Source: an uncultured Fidelibacterota bacterium (GTDB lineage: Bacteria; Marinisomatota; Marinisomatia; SCGC-AAA003-L08; GCA-002707645). From it: a stretch of DNA of 6,748 bases. Shown piece by piece: positions 1-6,748 of the stretch (the stretch's first letter is position 1; each line of letters begins with the position of its first letter). The stretch covers positions 1 to 6,748 of the forward strand of contig CAJWAW010000040.1 of the NCBI GenBank assembly GCA_913020255.1. Direction: 5' to 3'. Both the position numbers and the translations under genes were made by a program. The notes under the pieces were generated by a model. It saw nothing but the letters and a program-made list of their open reading frames with translations. It had not been told where the DNA came from and ran no database searches.

Positions 1-1749
1 GGAAGTGGTGGTATATACACTCAACATTTAAGTCCACAAGGTGAATTAACTTTAGGTAATAATGGCATGGAAATTTATTATGGCGTAGATGGTAAATCTG
101 ATAATATTAAATCTGAAAGAATAAATGATAGTGAGATTTTATTATATTGGGAAGATCGTGAAAATGGAGTTAATTCAACTTACAACTTTGGTAAAATTAT
201 ATCAAATGACTATGGGTATTCTTATGATAATGCAAATTCAGTTTCAAATGCATCTTTAAGTCAGAATCCTGCACAGCTAAATGCTGAAGTTAAAAAAGTA
301 GGAGATAATTTATTTATGGGATTTTTACAGGATAATTATCAGGCTGGAGCTGATCCTTTTGAAGGTTATTCTCAGTATTTTCAAATTTTAGATTTACCAG
401 AGCTAAATTTAGTAGGTGATTCAAATGGAACTTGGCTTAATCCTACTGATTGGTTTCAATATGATTTTATAAGTGAATTTGGTAGAGATTTAGATTTATT
501 GGTAAATGATGATAATACTTTATTTTACTTTACTTCACTTAGTGAGTTCTTTGCTGGTCCTGATATATATGTTAGAAAAGTTGGAATTGATGGTACGGTA
601 TACTGGGATGCTCCTAAAAACTTAACAAATGATCCATCTTCAGATAGTTTTGTTAGAAGTGTATTTAATGTGCCAAATGGTGGTGCTTTTATTGTTTTTG
701 ATAAAATTGGTTCAGGTAATTATGGAAATATTACGATTATGAACCAAGATGGTGAAAATACTGAAGGTTTCCCAAAAAGGGTATGTGATGTGGATAGTAA
801 TCAATTTATTGAGGATGCAGTTGATACTGGAGATGGTATTTTTGTAATATGGAGAGATAACAGGCAAGAGGGTGGGTCTGATATTTATGGTCAATATTTT
901 GATTATTCTGGAAATTCTTTGGGTAGTTTAGATGGTATTTCAATTGCTAGTTATGATAATGATCAGACTAATTCAAAGATAACTTATCATAATGAATTAA
1001 ATGAGGTGTTAGTTTGTTGGGAAGACTATAGTAATGGTCAGGATTATGATTTGTTATGTAATACAGTTGATCTAGAGACATTAGAAGTAAATCAGAACGC
1101 AGATGATTCTGCTCTTTATTTGATTGCAGATGGTCAAGGAGATCAAATTAATGTATATCCTTATACAGCGCTTAATGGAAGATATATGATTGCGTGGGAA
1201 GATTCAAGAAATAATAGTGATGAAAATTTGCAGACTCATACAGATATTTATTATCAAGAAATAGATAATGGTGAGTTTATTTATAGTCAAAGTGGTGTTG
1301 CTCTTTGTGATGCTTACCATATCCAAACAGAGCCAAAAATAACTTTATATTCAAAGACTGAATCTGAACAGTCTTATATGGTTTATTGGAGTGATTTACG
1401 AAGTACAGGTAAAGATTTGTTATATAATATTTATGGTCAATCAGTTACGCATGAATTTCAGTTAAGTATTGAAGATGATATTAATCAAGAATTTAGTATT
1501 AACTCCATTTATCCAAATCCATTCAACCCAGAGGTTAATGTAAGCTTTTTTAATCCTTCTAATAATCAAGTTTCAGTTAAAATATATAATTTAAATGGAA
1601 GGTTAATTGACACTTTATATGATAATTATTTAAATAATGGTAATCATAGTTTTAAATGGAATGCTCAGAATTATTCAAGTGGGATATATATTGTTACTAT
1701 TGATTCAGGTGATTCATATATAAGTTCTAAAATATCACTATTAAAATGA
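1..1749 (+). CDS. Secreted WxD-repeat (probable beta-propeller) protein with T9SS type A sorting domain, 5' partial
   Basis: The reading frame is open from base 1 (582 residues in the window), and the 22 codons before the first ATG at 67 read as repeat sequence (GIYTQHLSPQG), like later segments such as DIYGQYFDYSG. The ATG is therefore internal and the 5' end, with any signal peptide, is missing. Numbering from base 1, recurring units of about 52-69 residues carry an aromatic strand ending in a W-x-D motif: W50-E-D, W284-R-D-N-R, W340-E-D, W399-E-D-S-R, W463-S-D-L-R. Weaker copies lie near 107, 176 and 231. Each is followed by a DIY-type strand. This pattern suggests beta-propeller blades (inference). 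The C-terminus, about residues 497-582, is a T9SS type A sorting domain: YPNPFNP at 504-510, then IYNLNGRLI and a final SSGIYIV...ISLLK. Known T9SS cargo is cleaved there and released or anchored at the cell surface. No catalytic motif is visible; a binding or adhesion role is only a guess. The gene overlaps the next one by 4 bases. Confidence 0.85.
   Translation, partial: GSGGIYTQHLSPQGELTLGNNGMEIYYGVDGKSDNIKSERINDSEILLYWEDRENGVNSTYNFGKIISNDYGYSYDNANSVSNASLSQNPAQLNAEVKKVGDNLFMGFLQDNYQAGADPFEGYSQYFQILDLPELNLVGDSNGTWLNPTDWFQYDFISEFGRDLDLLVNDDNTLFYFTSLSEFFAGPDIYVRKVGIDGTVYWDAPKNLTNDPSSDSFVRSVFNVPNGGAFIVFDKIGSGNYGNITIMNQDGENTEGFPKRVCDVDSNQFIEDAVDTGDGIFVIWRDNRQEGGSDIYGQYFDYSGNSLGSLDGISIASYDNDQTNSKITYHNELNEVLVCWEDYSNGQDYDLLCNTVDLETLEVNQNADDSALYLIADGQGDQINVYPYTALNGRYMIAWEDSRNNSDENLQTHTDIYYQEIDNGEFIYSQSGVALCDAYHIQTEPKITLYSKTESEQSYMVYWSDLRSTGKDLLYNIYGQSVTHEFQLSIEDDINQEFSINSIYPNPFNPEVNVSFFNPSNNQVSVKIYNLNGRLIDTLYDNYLNNGNHSFKWNAQNYSSGIYIVTIDSGDSYISSKISLLK
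1746..1749 (+). promoter_or_regulatory. ATGA stop-start overlap (translational coupling)
   Basis: The start codon of the carboxypeptidase gene (ATG, 1746-1748) overlaps the stop codon of the repeat-protein gene (TGA, 1747-1749). No Shine-Dalgarno-like purine stretch is visible in the preceding bases, which are A/T-rich coding sequence. This arrangement usually means that ribosomes ending on the first gene restart on the second. An in-frame TAA at 1728-1730 limits any earlier start to five codons, none of which is ATG, GTG or TTG, so the start is well supported. Confidence 0.75.
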
Positions 1750-3995
1750 TACTTGTATACATATTAATATTTTTTACCCCTTTGTTTTCTCTTTCTGAAA
1801 GGTATCACACCTTTTATGAGGTAGAGCAGCAACTTCAAGATTGGAATATAGAATTTGGAGCTAATGATAATCCTTGGCCAGCTCAATATCCTGGTAGTGG
1901 TATTATTTATGAACTGAGTCAAATAGGTGTATCTTCACATGATAATTTGCCAATATATGCAGTAAAGCTTTCTTATAATGCAGATCAAACTCAAGATGAG
2001 CCTAGAGTATTAATTTTAGGTCAATGCCATGCTGAAGAGATATATGGTGTTGAAATTGCTATGGAATTGATTGACTGGTTGTTACATCCTAATGCTTTTT
2101 ATCCTGTAAACTACTTAGATAGAAAAATGGCTCTTGAAAATACAGAGTTATGGGTTATACCTACTCATAATCCTGAAGGTTTATTGACGGTTCATGGAGA
2201 TACATTAAATGGTGATTGGGTTCAAGATGAATGGTATCGAAAAAATAAAACAGATATAAATTTAAACGGTATTTTTGATTATGTTTATGGTCCAGGTAAC
2301 GATTCTGATGGTGTAGACTTAAATCGAAACTATGATTTTAATTGGATATTTGGGGATAATAAATATGAGTTGGATTATGGATGTTCTGAGAATCCTTCAT
2401 ATATTTCAAATTTTGATTATTATAGAGGAGGGGAGCCTTTTTCTGAATCGGAAATACAAGCTATTAGGGATTTTGCTATTGAAAAGCAATTTTTATTATC
2501 TATAGCTTATCATAGTTCTAGATCAGGTTGTGTTTCAGAAAAAGTTATTTATCCATGGCTATGGACAGAGGATAAGCCTAGTCCAGACTTTACGGTAGTG
2601 GATAATTTGGGTAGAGATATAGCATCTTTCATCCCCACACAAGATGGGATAACGACTTATTTGCCTTCTGGTAGCGTATCAAGGAGAGGTAATGCTCATG
2701 ATTGGTTTTATAGTCAAACTGGTTGTATTCAGTATTTGATTGAGGCTGGTACTTCTAATATGCAGAGTGATGACGAAGAAATAATAGAAGATACTATTGA
2801 TAGGAATCTTGTTGGAGCCTTTCATTTAATTAATAGAGCTTCAGGAAATAATTTTGGTGAGATAGGCGCAGATAAATACCTTATAAATGGTTTAGTTAAA
2901 GATTTTAATTCAGGTGAAATATTAGATGCAGAAGTTTCAATTTTAGAAATGGATGGTCCTATGTTAAAACCTAGAATGACAGATCAATTTGGTAGATATA
3001 GAAGGTTGTTATATCCAGGAACATTTACTTTACAGGTTGAAGCAAAGGGGTATCAAACATACACTGAGCAGAATATTGTTCCAAGTGGTTCGTCATTTGT
3101 AGAGAAAGATATTTATTTAGAGCCTTTACAGACTTATGGGGTTAATTTTAATTTAAGTTTACCTCCTTATTATGATTATTCAGTTCCTTTAATTATGGTA
3201 TTAGAAAGTCAATGGGATGTATTAGAGTATGAAATATTTTCAGACAATTTTCAGCTTGATTTGTATGAAGGCTCATATAGTGTAACTTTTAAGGGTTCTG
3301 ATTCAAATCATGTAGTTCCAATTATGGATAATTTTTCTGTCAATTCAAATTCAGAAAATGATTATACTTTTCATTGGGCAAAATTAGTGTATGAAGGTAT
3401 AAATGCAGCTGATTGGGATTATATTTCTGGAGATTGGTTTATTGACGGAGGTGGTTTATATACGCAGTATTCCTCATTTTATGGAAATGGTCAATATAGT
3501 AGAATTATGCTTGATTCAACATTTTCTGCGTCTAATGTAGTTGCTTTGATAAGTATGAAATATGAGTATGAATGGGATAATGATTATATTCAATTTTCAT
3601 TTAAAGATAATAATGATGCTGTTTTATCACAAAAATTATTATCTGGTCAAAAATATAAATTCTTTGATACAGTAATGTTTGGCTATCATAGTGATGAAGA
3701 ATTTAATGATGTGAAATTCGATATATCTATGGATACAGATGAGTCGCTTCATTATAGAGGGGCTATAATAAATAATCTGCAGATATTATCAGACTCAGGT
3801 AGTCAAGTTTGTAATTTAGGTGATGCTAACTTTGATGGGGCGTTAAATATAAATGACATATTAAAAGTTATAAATTTTATACTTTTAACAGATCAAGCTT
3901 CAGGATATTATAGATGTGTTAGTGACATCAATCAGGATGAAGGTATCAACATTTTAGATATAGCTATTTTAATTAATATGATTTTAGGAGAATAA
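1746..3995 (+). CDS. Secreted M14 zinc carboxypeptidase with regulatory-like domain and C-terminal dockerin
   Basis: The 749-residue protein begins with a hydrophobic segment, residues 1-17, that fits a signal peptide although it has no Lys or Arg before the core. Residues about 60-365 form a peptidase M14 domain. Zinc ligands are H95 and E98 (HAEE) and H256 (AYHSS). Substrate-binding residues are R165 (WYRKN) and N193-R194 (DLNRN), and the catalytic Glu is E333 (QYLIEAG). All key residues of the family are thus present, so an active metallocarboxypeptidase removing C-terminal residues from peptides is likely. The position matching the S1' specificity residue (255 in carboxypeptidase A) is H318, 15 residues before E333; the substrate preference is not clear. 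Residues about 379-460 resemble the carboxypeptidase regulatory-like beta-sandwich (NGLVKDFNSGEILDAEVSI). Residues 460-685 are an unassigned beta-rich region. Residues 689-749 are a dockerin-type pair of calcium loops. It is the middle gene of a tight three-gene run of exported proteins. Confidence 0.93.
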   Translation: MILVYILIFFTPLFSLSERYHTFYEVEQQLQDWNIEFGANDNPWPAQYPGSGIIYELSQIGVSSHDNLPIYAVKLSYNADQTQDEPRVLILGQCHAEEIYGVEIAMELIDWLLHPNAFYPVNYLDRKMALENTELWVIPTHNPEGLLTVHGDTLNGDWVQDEWYRKNKTDINLNGIFDYVYGPGNDSDGVDLNRNYDFNWIFGDNKYELDYGCSENPSYISNFDYYRGGEPFSESEIQAIRDFAIEKQFLLSIAYHSSRSGCVSEKVIYPWLWTEDKPSPDFTVVDNLGRDIASFIPTQDGITTYLPSGSVSRRGNAHDWFYSQTGCIQYLIEAGTSNMQSDDEEIIEDTIDRNLVGAFHLINRASGNNFGEIGADKYLINGLVKDFNSGEILDAEVSILEMDGPMLKPRMTDQFGRYRRLLYPGTFTLQVEAKGYQTYTEQNIVPSGSSFVEKDIYLEPLQTYGVNFNLSLPPYYDYSVPLIMVLESQWDVLEYEIFSDNFQLDLYEGSYSVTFKGSDSNHVVPIMDNFSVNSNSENDYTFHWAKLVYEGINAADWDYISGDWFIDGGGLYTQYSSFYGNGQYSRIMLDSTFSASNVVALISMKYEYEWDNDYIQFSFKDNNDAVLSQKLLSGQKYKFFDTVMFGYHSDEEFNDVKFDISMDTDESLHYRGAIINNLQILSDSGSQVCNLGDANFDGALNINDILKVINFILLTDQASGYYRCVSDINQDEGINILDIAILINMILGE
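3986..3990 (+). promoter_or_regulatory. Shine-Dalgarno for the C25 peptidase gene
   Basis: AGGAG lies 7 bases before the ATG at 3998 and sits inside the last codons of the carboxypeptidase gene (Gly-Glu-stop). Its position fixes the start of the third gene and shows that this gene has its own ribosome entry despite a gap of only 2 bases. It contrasts with the second gene, which has no such site and relies on overlap. Confidence 0.8.
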
Positions 3996-3997
3996 GT

Positions 3998-6586
3998 ATG
4001 AAGAAGCATCTAATTTTAGCATTTTGTTTAATTTCGGTTTTATTTGCTAATTACTCATTAAAAACACCTTTATCTCAGAAAGGTTTATATGATAGGCCGA
4101 CTGAATATGAAAGAGGTATATATTTGATAGTTTTAGCTTCTCAAAGTTTAGAAAATTGGTTAGGTGATCAATCTAATGGAGATGATTTTATTGAATTTAA
4201 AAAGAGTCAAGGTTATGATGTTGATATTATGTCTTTGGATCAATTGGGTATTGATTCAAATATAGCTCTCAAAGGTTATCTGCAAACTTACAAAAATAAT
4301 AACCCAATGCTTGAGTATGTATTGTTGGTGGGAGATTGGAATGGGGCATACTCAGTTCCTACTTTTACTATTCCTTCATATAATGAAGAAGAATTAGACG
4401 TAACGGACTATACTTATACTTATGTAGGTGATAATGTGCAAAGTCCAAGATTCTTTATTGGGCGTTGGCCTGTTAGGCAAATTCAAGATGTTTTAATCTT
4501 AAAAGCTAAAACTATTGAGCATACTAGGTTAGAGCAATCAACTAATTTAGATAGATTTGATAATGCATTGATGGTTGCTGGTAATTTTAAAGATGGACAA
4601 GGAGTTCAGCCTTGGGATTGGCCAGTAACTCCTGTTTGGACTTCTATATGGCTTCATGATGAATTGTATGAATTTGGTTACAATGATGTTGATACTGTTT
4701 TTTATCATGCTCAGAATTATGAAAATGGAGCAAGTAACCCTATGATTGCAAATTCATGGAATAATGGGGTTGGAATTATTAATTATAGAGGTTGGGGTGA
4801 TGCAAATGGATGGCATAAGCCTTTATTTCATAGAGAAGAAGTAGAACAGCTTAATAATGGATGGGATTTACCTATTGTGTTTAGTTTTGTGTGTAATACA
4901 GGTGATTTTGGTAATGATTACTCTGGGGTTGGGCTAGATAAATGTTTTGGTGAGACTTTAGTTACTGCAGGAAGTACAACAAATCCTAAAGGTGCAGTCG
5001 CGATGATTGGTCCATCTGACCTGGATACTGACACAAGATTTAATAATGTAATGTGCGGTGCAATGTGGGATGAAATTTTAGAGCTTAGAAAAACAGAATT
5101 AGCTCCAGCTTTACATGTGGGAAAAGATTCTGTAAGAACTCAGTTTGAAGGGTTAGTGATTAACAATACTAGTATACCTGATTTTTATTATCATATTTAT
5201 GGTGTTTTAGGTGATCCAAGTATTCCAATAAGATTAACTGCTCCTACGAATTTAAATGTAATTGGAGATATTAATTTGTCTGAGTCTTTTATATCATTGC
5301 AAATAGTTGATGAGAATAATGATTCAGTTAAAGATGTTGTTGCTGCTCTTATTTATGAGGGCAATTTGATTGGTAAGGATTTATCTAATCAAAATGGTTG
5401 GATTGATATTGATATAGATGAATCTTTAGTAAGTATTGGTTCAGACATGAGTTTGTATTTAAATCATGCAGATTATTTTCAAGAGAAAATAGATATCATA
5501 TTTAATAGTGACTCAGGCTCAGATTTTTTTGAGCATGCTTATCAAGTATCGCCAGAGCCGTTAGCTGATTATATTTATAATATTTCATTAAATGATGATA
5601 CTAATTGGGAGGATGCGTCTGTTAATGGAGTAAATTTATGTTTAACTGATGATACTGTTACAGAAATTGAGTTACCTTTTGATTTTAATTTTTATGGTCA
5701 AAATTATACTAGTATGACAATTTCTTCAAATGGATGGGCATCGTTTGAAAAATGTGAAATTCCTTATTTTTGGAATTTCTCAATCCCATTTCCTTTAGGT
5801 CCATCTGCAATGCTTGCTCCTTTTATGGATGATTTAGATGATAATGCTAAAGAGCCTTTTGAGGATGCGAATGGAAACTGCACATATGATGATGGGGAAT
5901 GGTTTCAAGATAGGAATGATAATGGATATTGGGATCAAGGAGAAGATTTTGATGTATATTCTTTATATGATGAAACCTATAATAGGTTTGTAATTCAATG
6001 GAACAATGTATCTAATGGTGAAGATGATGAAAATTGTCCAGATTGTGTTAAGAATACATTTCAATTACAGCTATTCAATCAAGACTTTTATGAAAACACA
6101 GTTAATCAAGGGGATGTGGTTTTTGTTTATCAAGAAACGCATGATATTGATGAGAATGGTAATTTTTCAACAATCGGAATAGAATCTCCAGATCAAAATT
6201 TTGGTTCTCAGGTTGTTTTTAATGATGGAGATTCTGATATTACACCAAATTTAAATAATGGTTACGCTATTAGGTTTACAGCTGATAATAACCCTCTAGA
6301 TATTATAGATAATAATTCAGATAAAGAATTTTCTATACTAAAAACTTATCCAAATCCTTTTAATCCTAGTTTAAATATAGAGTATAGCTTAGAAAAAACT
6401 TCTAATGTGACTATATCTATATATGATTTAAATGGTAGATTAATTGAGACTGTTTTAGATGCTTATCAAACGATGGGAAGTCATAAAATAAATTGGACTT
6501 CTAAAAGTATGGCTACTAGTGTTTATATAGTGAAGCTAGAATTAGGTAAAGATATTTATACTCAAAGAGTTGTTCTTTTAAAGTAA
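3998..6586 (+). CDS. Secreted C25 (gingipain-like) peptidase with T9SS sorting domain; catalytic His position is Trp
   Basis: The 862-residue protein starts with a clear signal peptide (MKKHLILAFCLISVLFA, 1-17). The C25 catalytic domain follows at about 41-413 with only some 20 residues between, so there is no long prodomain as in gingipains. Landmarks are YVLLVGDW (107-114), the nucleophile Cys C299 in SFVCNTGDF, CFGE (316-319) and the domain end VLGDPSIPIR (403-412). The usual G-H-G motif with the catalytic His reads G265-W266-G267; W266 is 33 residues before C299, the His-Cys spacing of RgpB (H211/C244). H273 is nearby. Proteolytic activity is therefore uncertain. Residues about 415-503 look Ig-like. 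Residues about 520-760 form a beta-sandwich (ELPFDFNFYG, SNGWASF, MLAPFMDDL) interrupted by two acidic calcium-type loops at 623-651 and a C-P-D-C pair at 680-683. Residues 777-862 are a T9SS type A sorting domain (YPNPFNP, 784-790) resembling that of the first gene. A surface or released cysteine peptidase is the family expectation. Confidence 0.9.
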   Translation: MKKHLILAFCLISVLFANYSLKTPLSQKGLYDRPTEYERGIYLIVLASQSLENWLGDQSNGDDFIEFKKSQGYDVDIMSLDQLGIDSNIALKGYLQTYKNNNPMLEYVLLVGDWNGAYSVPTFTIPSYNEEELDVTDYTYTYVGDNVQSPRFFIGRWPVRQIQDVLILKAKTIEHTRLEQSTNLDRFDNALMVAGNFKDGQGVQPWDWPVTPVWTSIWLHDELYEFGYNDVDTVFYHAQNYENGASNPMIANSWNNGVGIINYRGWGDANGWHKPLFHREEVEQLNNGWDLPIVFSFVCNTGDFGNDYSGVGLDKCFGETLVTAGSTTNPKGAVAMIGPSDLDTDTRFNNVMCGAMWDEILELRKTELAPALHVGKDSVRTQFEGLVINNTSIPDFYYHIYGVLGDPSIPIRLTAPTNLNVIGDINLSESFISLQIVDENNDSVKDVVAALIYEGNLIGKDLSNQNGWIDIDIDESLVSIGSDMSLYLNHADYFQEKIDIIFNSDSGSDFFEHAYQVSPEPLADYIYNISLNDDTNWEDASVNGVNLCLTDDTVTEIELPFDFNFYGQNYTSMTISSNGWASFEKCEIPYFWNFSIPFPLGPSAMLAPFMDDLDDNAKEPFEDANGNCTYDDGEWFQDRNDNGYWDQGEDFDVYSLYDETYNRFVIQWNNVSNGEDDENCPDCVKNTFQLQLFNQDFYENTVNQGDVVFVYQETHDIDENGNFSTIGIESPDQNFGSQVVFNDGDSDITPNLNNGYAIRFTADNNPLDIIDNNSDKEFSILKTYPNPFNPSLNIEYSLEKTSNVTISIYDLNGRLIETVLDAYQTMGSHKINWTSKSMATSVYIVKLELGKDIYTQRVVLLK

Positions 6587-6748
6587 AAAACTGTCCAATA
6601 GTCGTTCTGGGGGCCTTGCTATAATAGCTTTGTTTTTATCTGCAACTATTGGTCTTTCTAGTATTTTGGGGTTTTCTACAATAAGATTAAATACTTTATT
6701 GTCATCTTCTAATAATGATGTAAAATCATTCTCCTTGAATAACTTATC
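6578..6748 (-). CDS. arsC: ArsC-type arsenate reductase (thioredoxin-fold), C-terminal part, 5' truncated by window edge
   Basis: The reverse strand is open from base 6748 to a TAA at 6578-6580 and encodes 56 residues; the start lies beyond the window. The fragment contains LIVENPKILERPIV and, after a short gap, AIIARPPERLLDSFL. These match the C-terminal half of glutaredoxin-dependent arsenate reductases, whose E. coli R773 member has LINRPIV and CRPSE with Arg94 and Arg107. Here R32 and R45 of the fragment have the same 13-residue spacing. The second Arg in a RPPE context argues for ArsC over the related Spx and YffB groups, which lack it. The family is about 115-140 residues long, so roughly half is missing, including the active-site Cys near the N-terminus; function cannot be confirmed here. 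Known members reduce arsenate to arsenite in the cytoplasm. The gene is convergent with the C25 gene and overlaps its last 9 bases, so it is not part of that operon. Confidence 0.85.
   Translation of the reverse strand, partial: DKLFKENDFTSLLEDDNKVFNLIVENPKILERPIVADKNKAIIARPPERLLDSFLL

Noticed and set aside
67..69. ATG at 67 as the start of the first gene.
   Set aside because: The frame is open to base 1, the preceding codons encode the same repeat style, there is no Shine-Dalgarno, and no signal peptide follows, although the protein has a T9SS tail that requires export.
712..894. A 60-codon open frame on the - strand inside the repeat-protein gene.
   Set aside because: It lies wholly within a well-supported coding region, its translation shows no recognisable motif, and it has no ribosome site or neighbour; it is a shadow frame.
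4781..4800. Reading the GWG in the C25 gene as a sequencing error for GHG.
   Set aside because: TGG to a His codon (CAT/CAC) needs all three bases to change, so a single error cannot explain it; the surrounding frame is intact.
6618..6637. GCTA-TAA-TAGC followed by TTTGTTTTT as a + strand terminator after the C25 gene.
   Set aside because: The stem is only 4 base pairs with a 3-base loop, too weak to support, and the bases are explained by the ArsC coding frame on the other strand.
6595..6652. Perfect 8-base inverted repeat CCAATAGT / ACTATTGG, 42 bases apart.
   Set aside because: Both arms encode conserved ArsC residues (R-L-L and P-I-V), the loop is long, and an 8-base match is plausible by chance in AT-rich sequence.
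6587..6748. Treating the right flank as non-coding with a promoter for a downstream + strand gene.
   Set aside because: The reverse strand is continuously open with clear ArsC-family motifs, so the flank is coding; no + strand start with a ribosome site was seen.

Overview
The window is an AT-rich (roughly 30% GC by eye), densely coded piece of a bacterial chromosome. Two of its predicted secreted proteins end in a type IX secretion (T9SS) type A sorting domain with the signature YPNPFNP, and a third ends in a dockerin-type calcium module. Low GC, YPNPFNP tails, a C25 (gingipain-type) peptidase and dockerin tails together suggest the Fibrobacterota-Chlorobiota-Bacteroidota side of the bacteria. 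A marine Marinimicrobia/SAR406-like or Ignavibacteria-like organism is my best guess; this is inference from style, not from a marker gene.

Layout: three genes run on the + strand with almost no space between them. (1) Bases 1-1749 hold the 3' part of a gene for a secreted repeat protein, probably a beta-propeller, with a T9SS tail. It is open to the left edge, so its true start lies outside the window. (2) Bases 1746-3995 encode a secreted M14 zinc carboxypeptidase with a complete catalytic set, a carboxypeptidase-regulatory-like domain and a C-terminal dockerin. It overlaps gene 1 by 4 bases (ATGA). (3) Bases 3998-6586 encode a C25 gingipain-like peptidase with Ig-like and beta-sandwich domains, a calcium-loop insertion and a T9SS tail. 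It starts 2 bases after gene 2, with its Shine-Dalgarno inside the end of gene 2. (4) On the - strand, bases 6748 to 6578, lies the C-terminal part of an ArsC-type arsenate reductase. Its start is beyond the right edge, and its stop overlaps the end of gene 3 by 9 bases.

The three + strand genes look like one transcription unit for exported proteins: a possible surface adhesion or recognition protein plus an exo- and an endopeptidase-type enzyme, which fits outer-surface or extracellular protein degradation. No promoter is visible, as expected if it lies upstream of the window. The ArsC-type gene is cytoplasmic, convergent and probably unrelated.

The most notable points are the Trp that occupies the place of the catalytic His in the C25 protein, the dockerin on the carboxypeptidase between two T9SS-tailed neighbours, and the partial ArsC gene hidden at the right edge. 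I see no RNA genes, mobile elements, CRISPR arrays or convincing terminators, and no strong case for a wholly new system.
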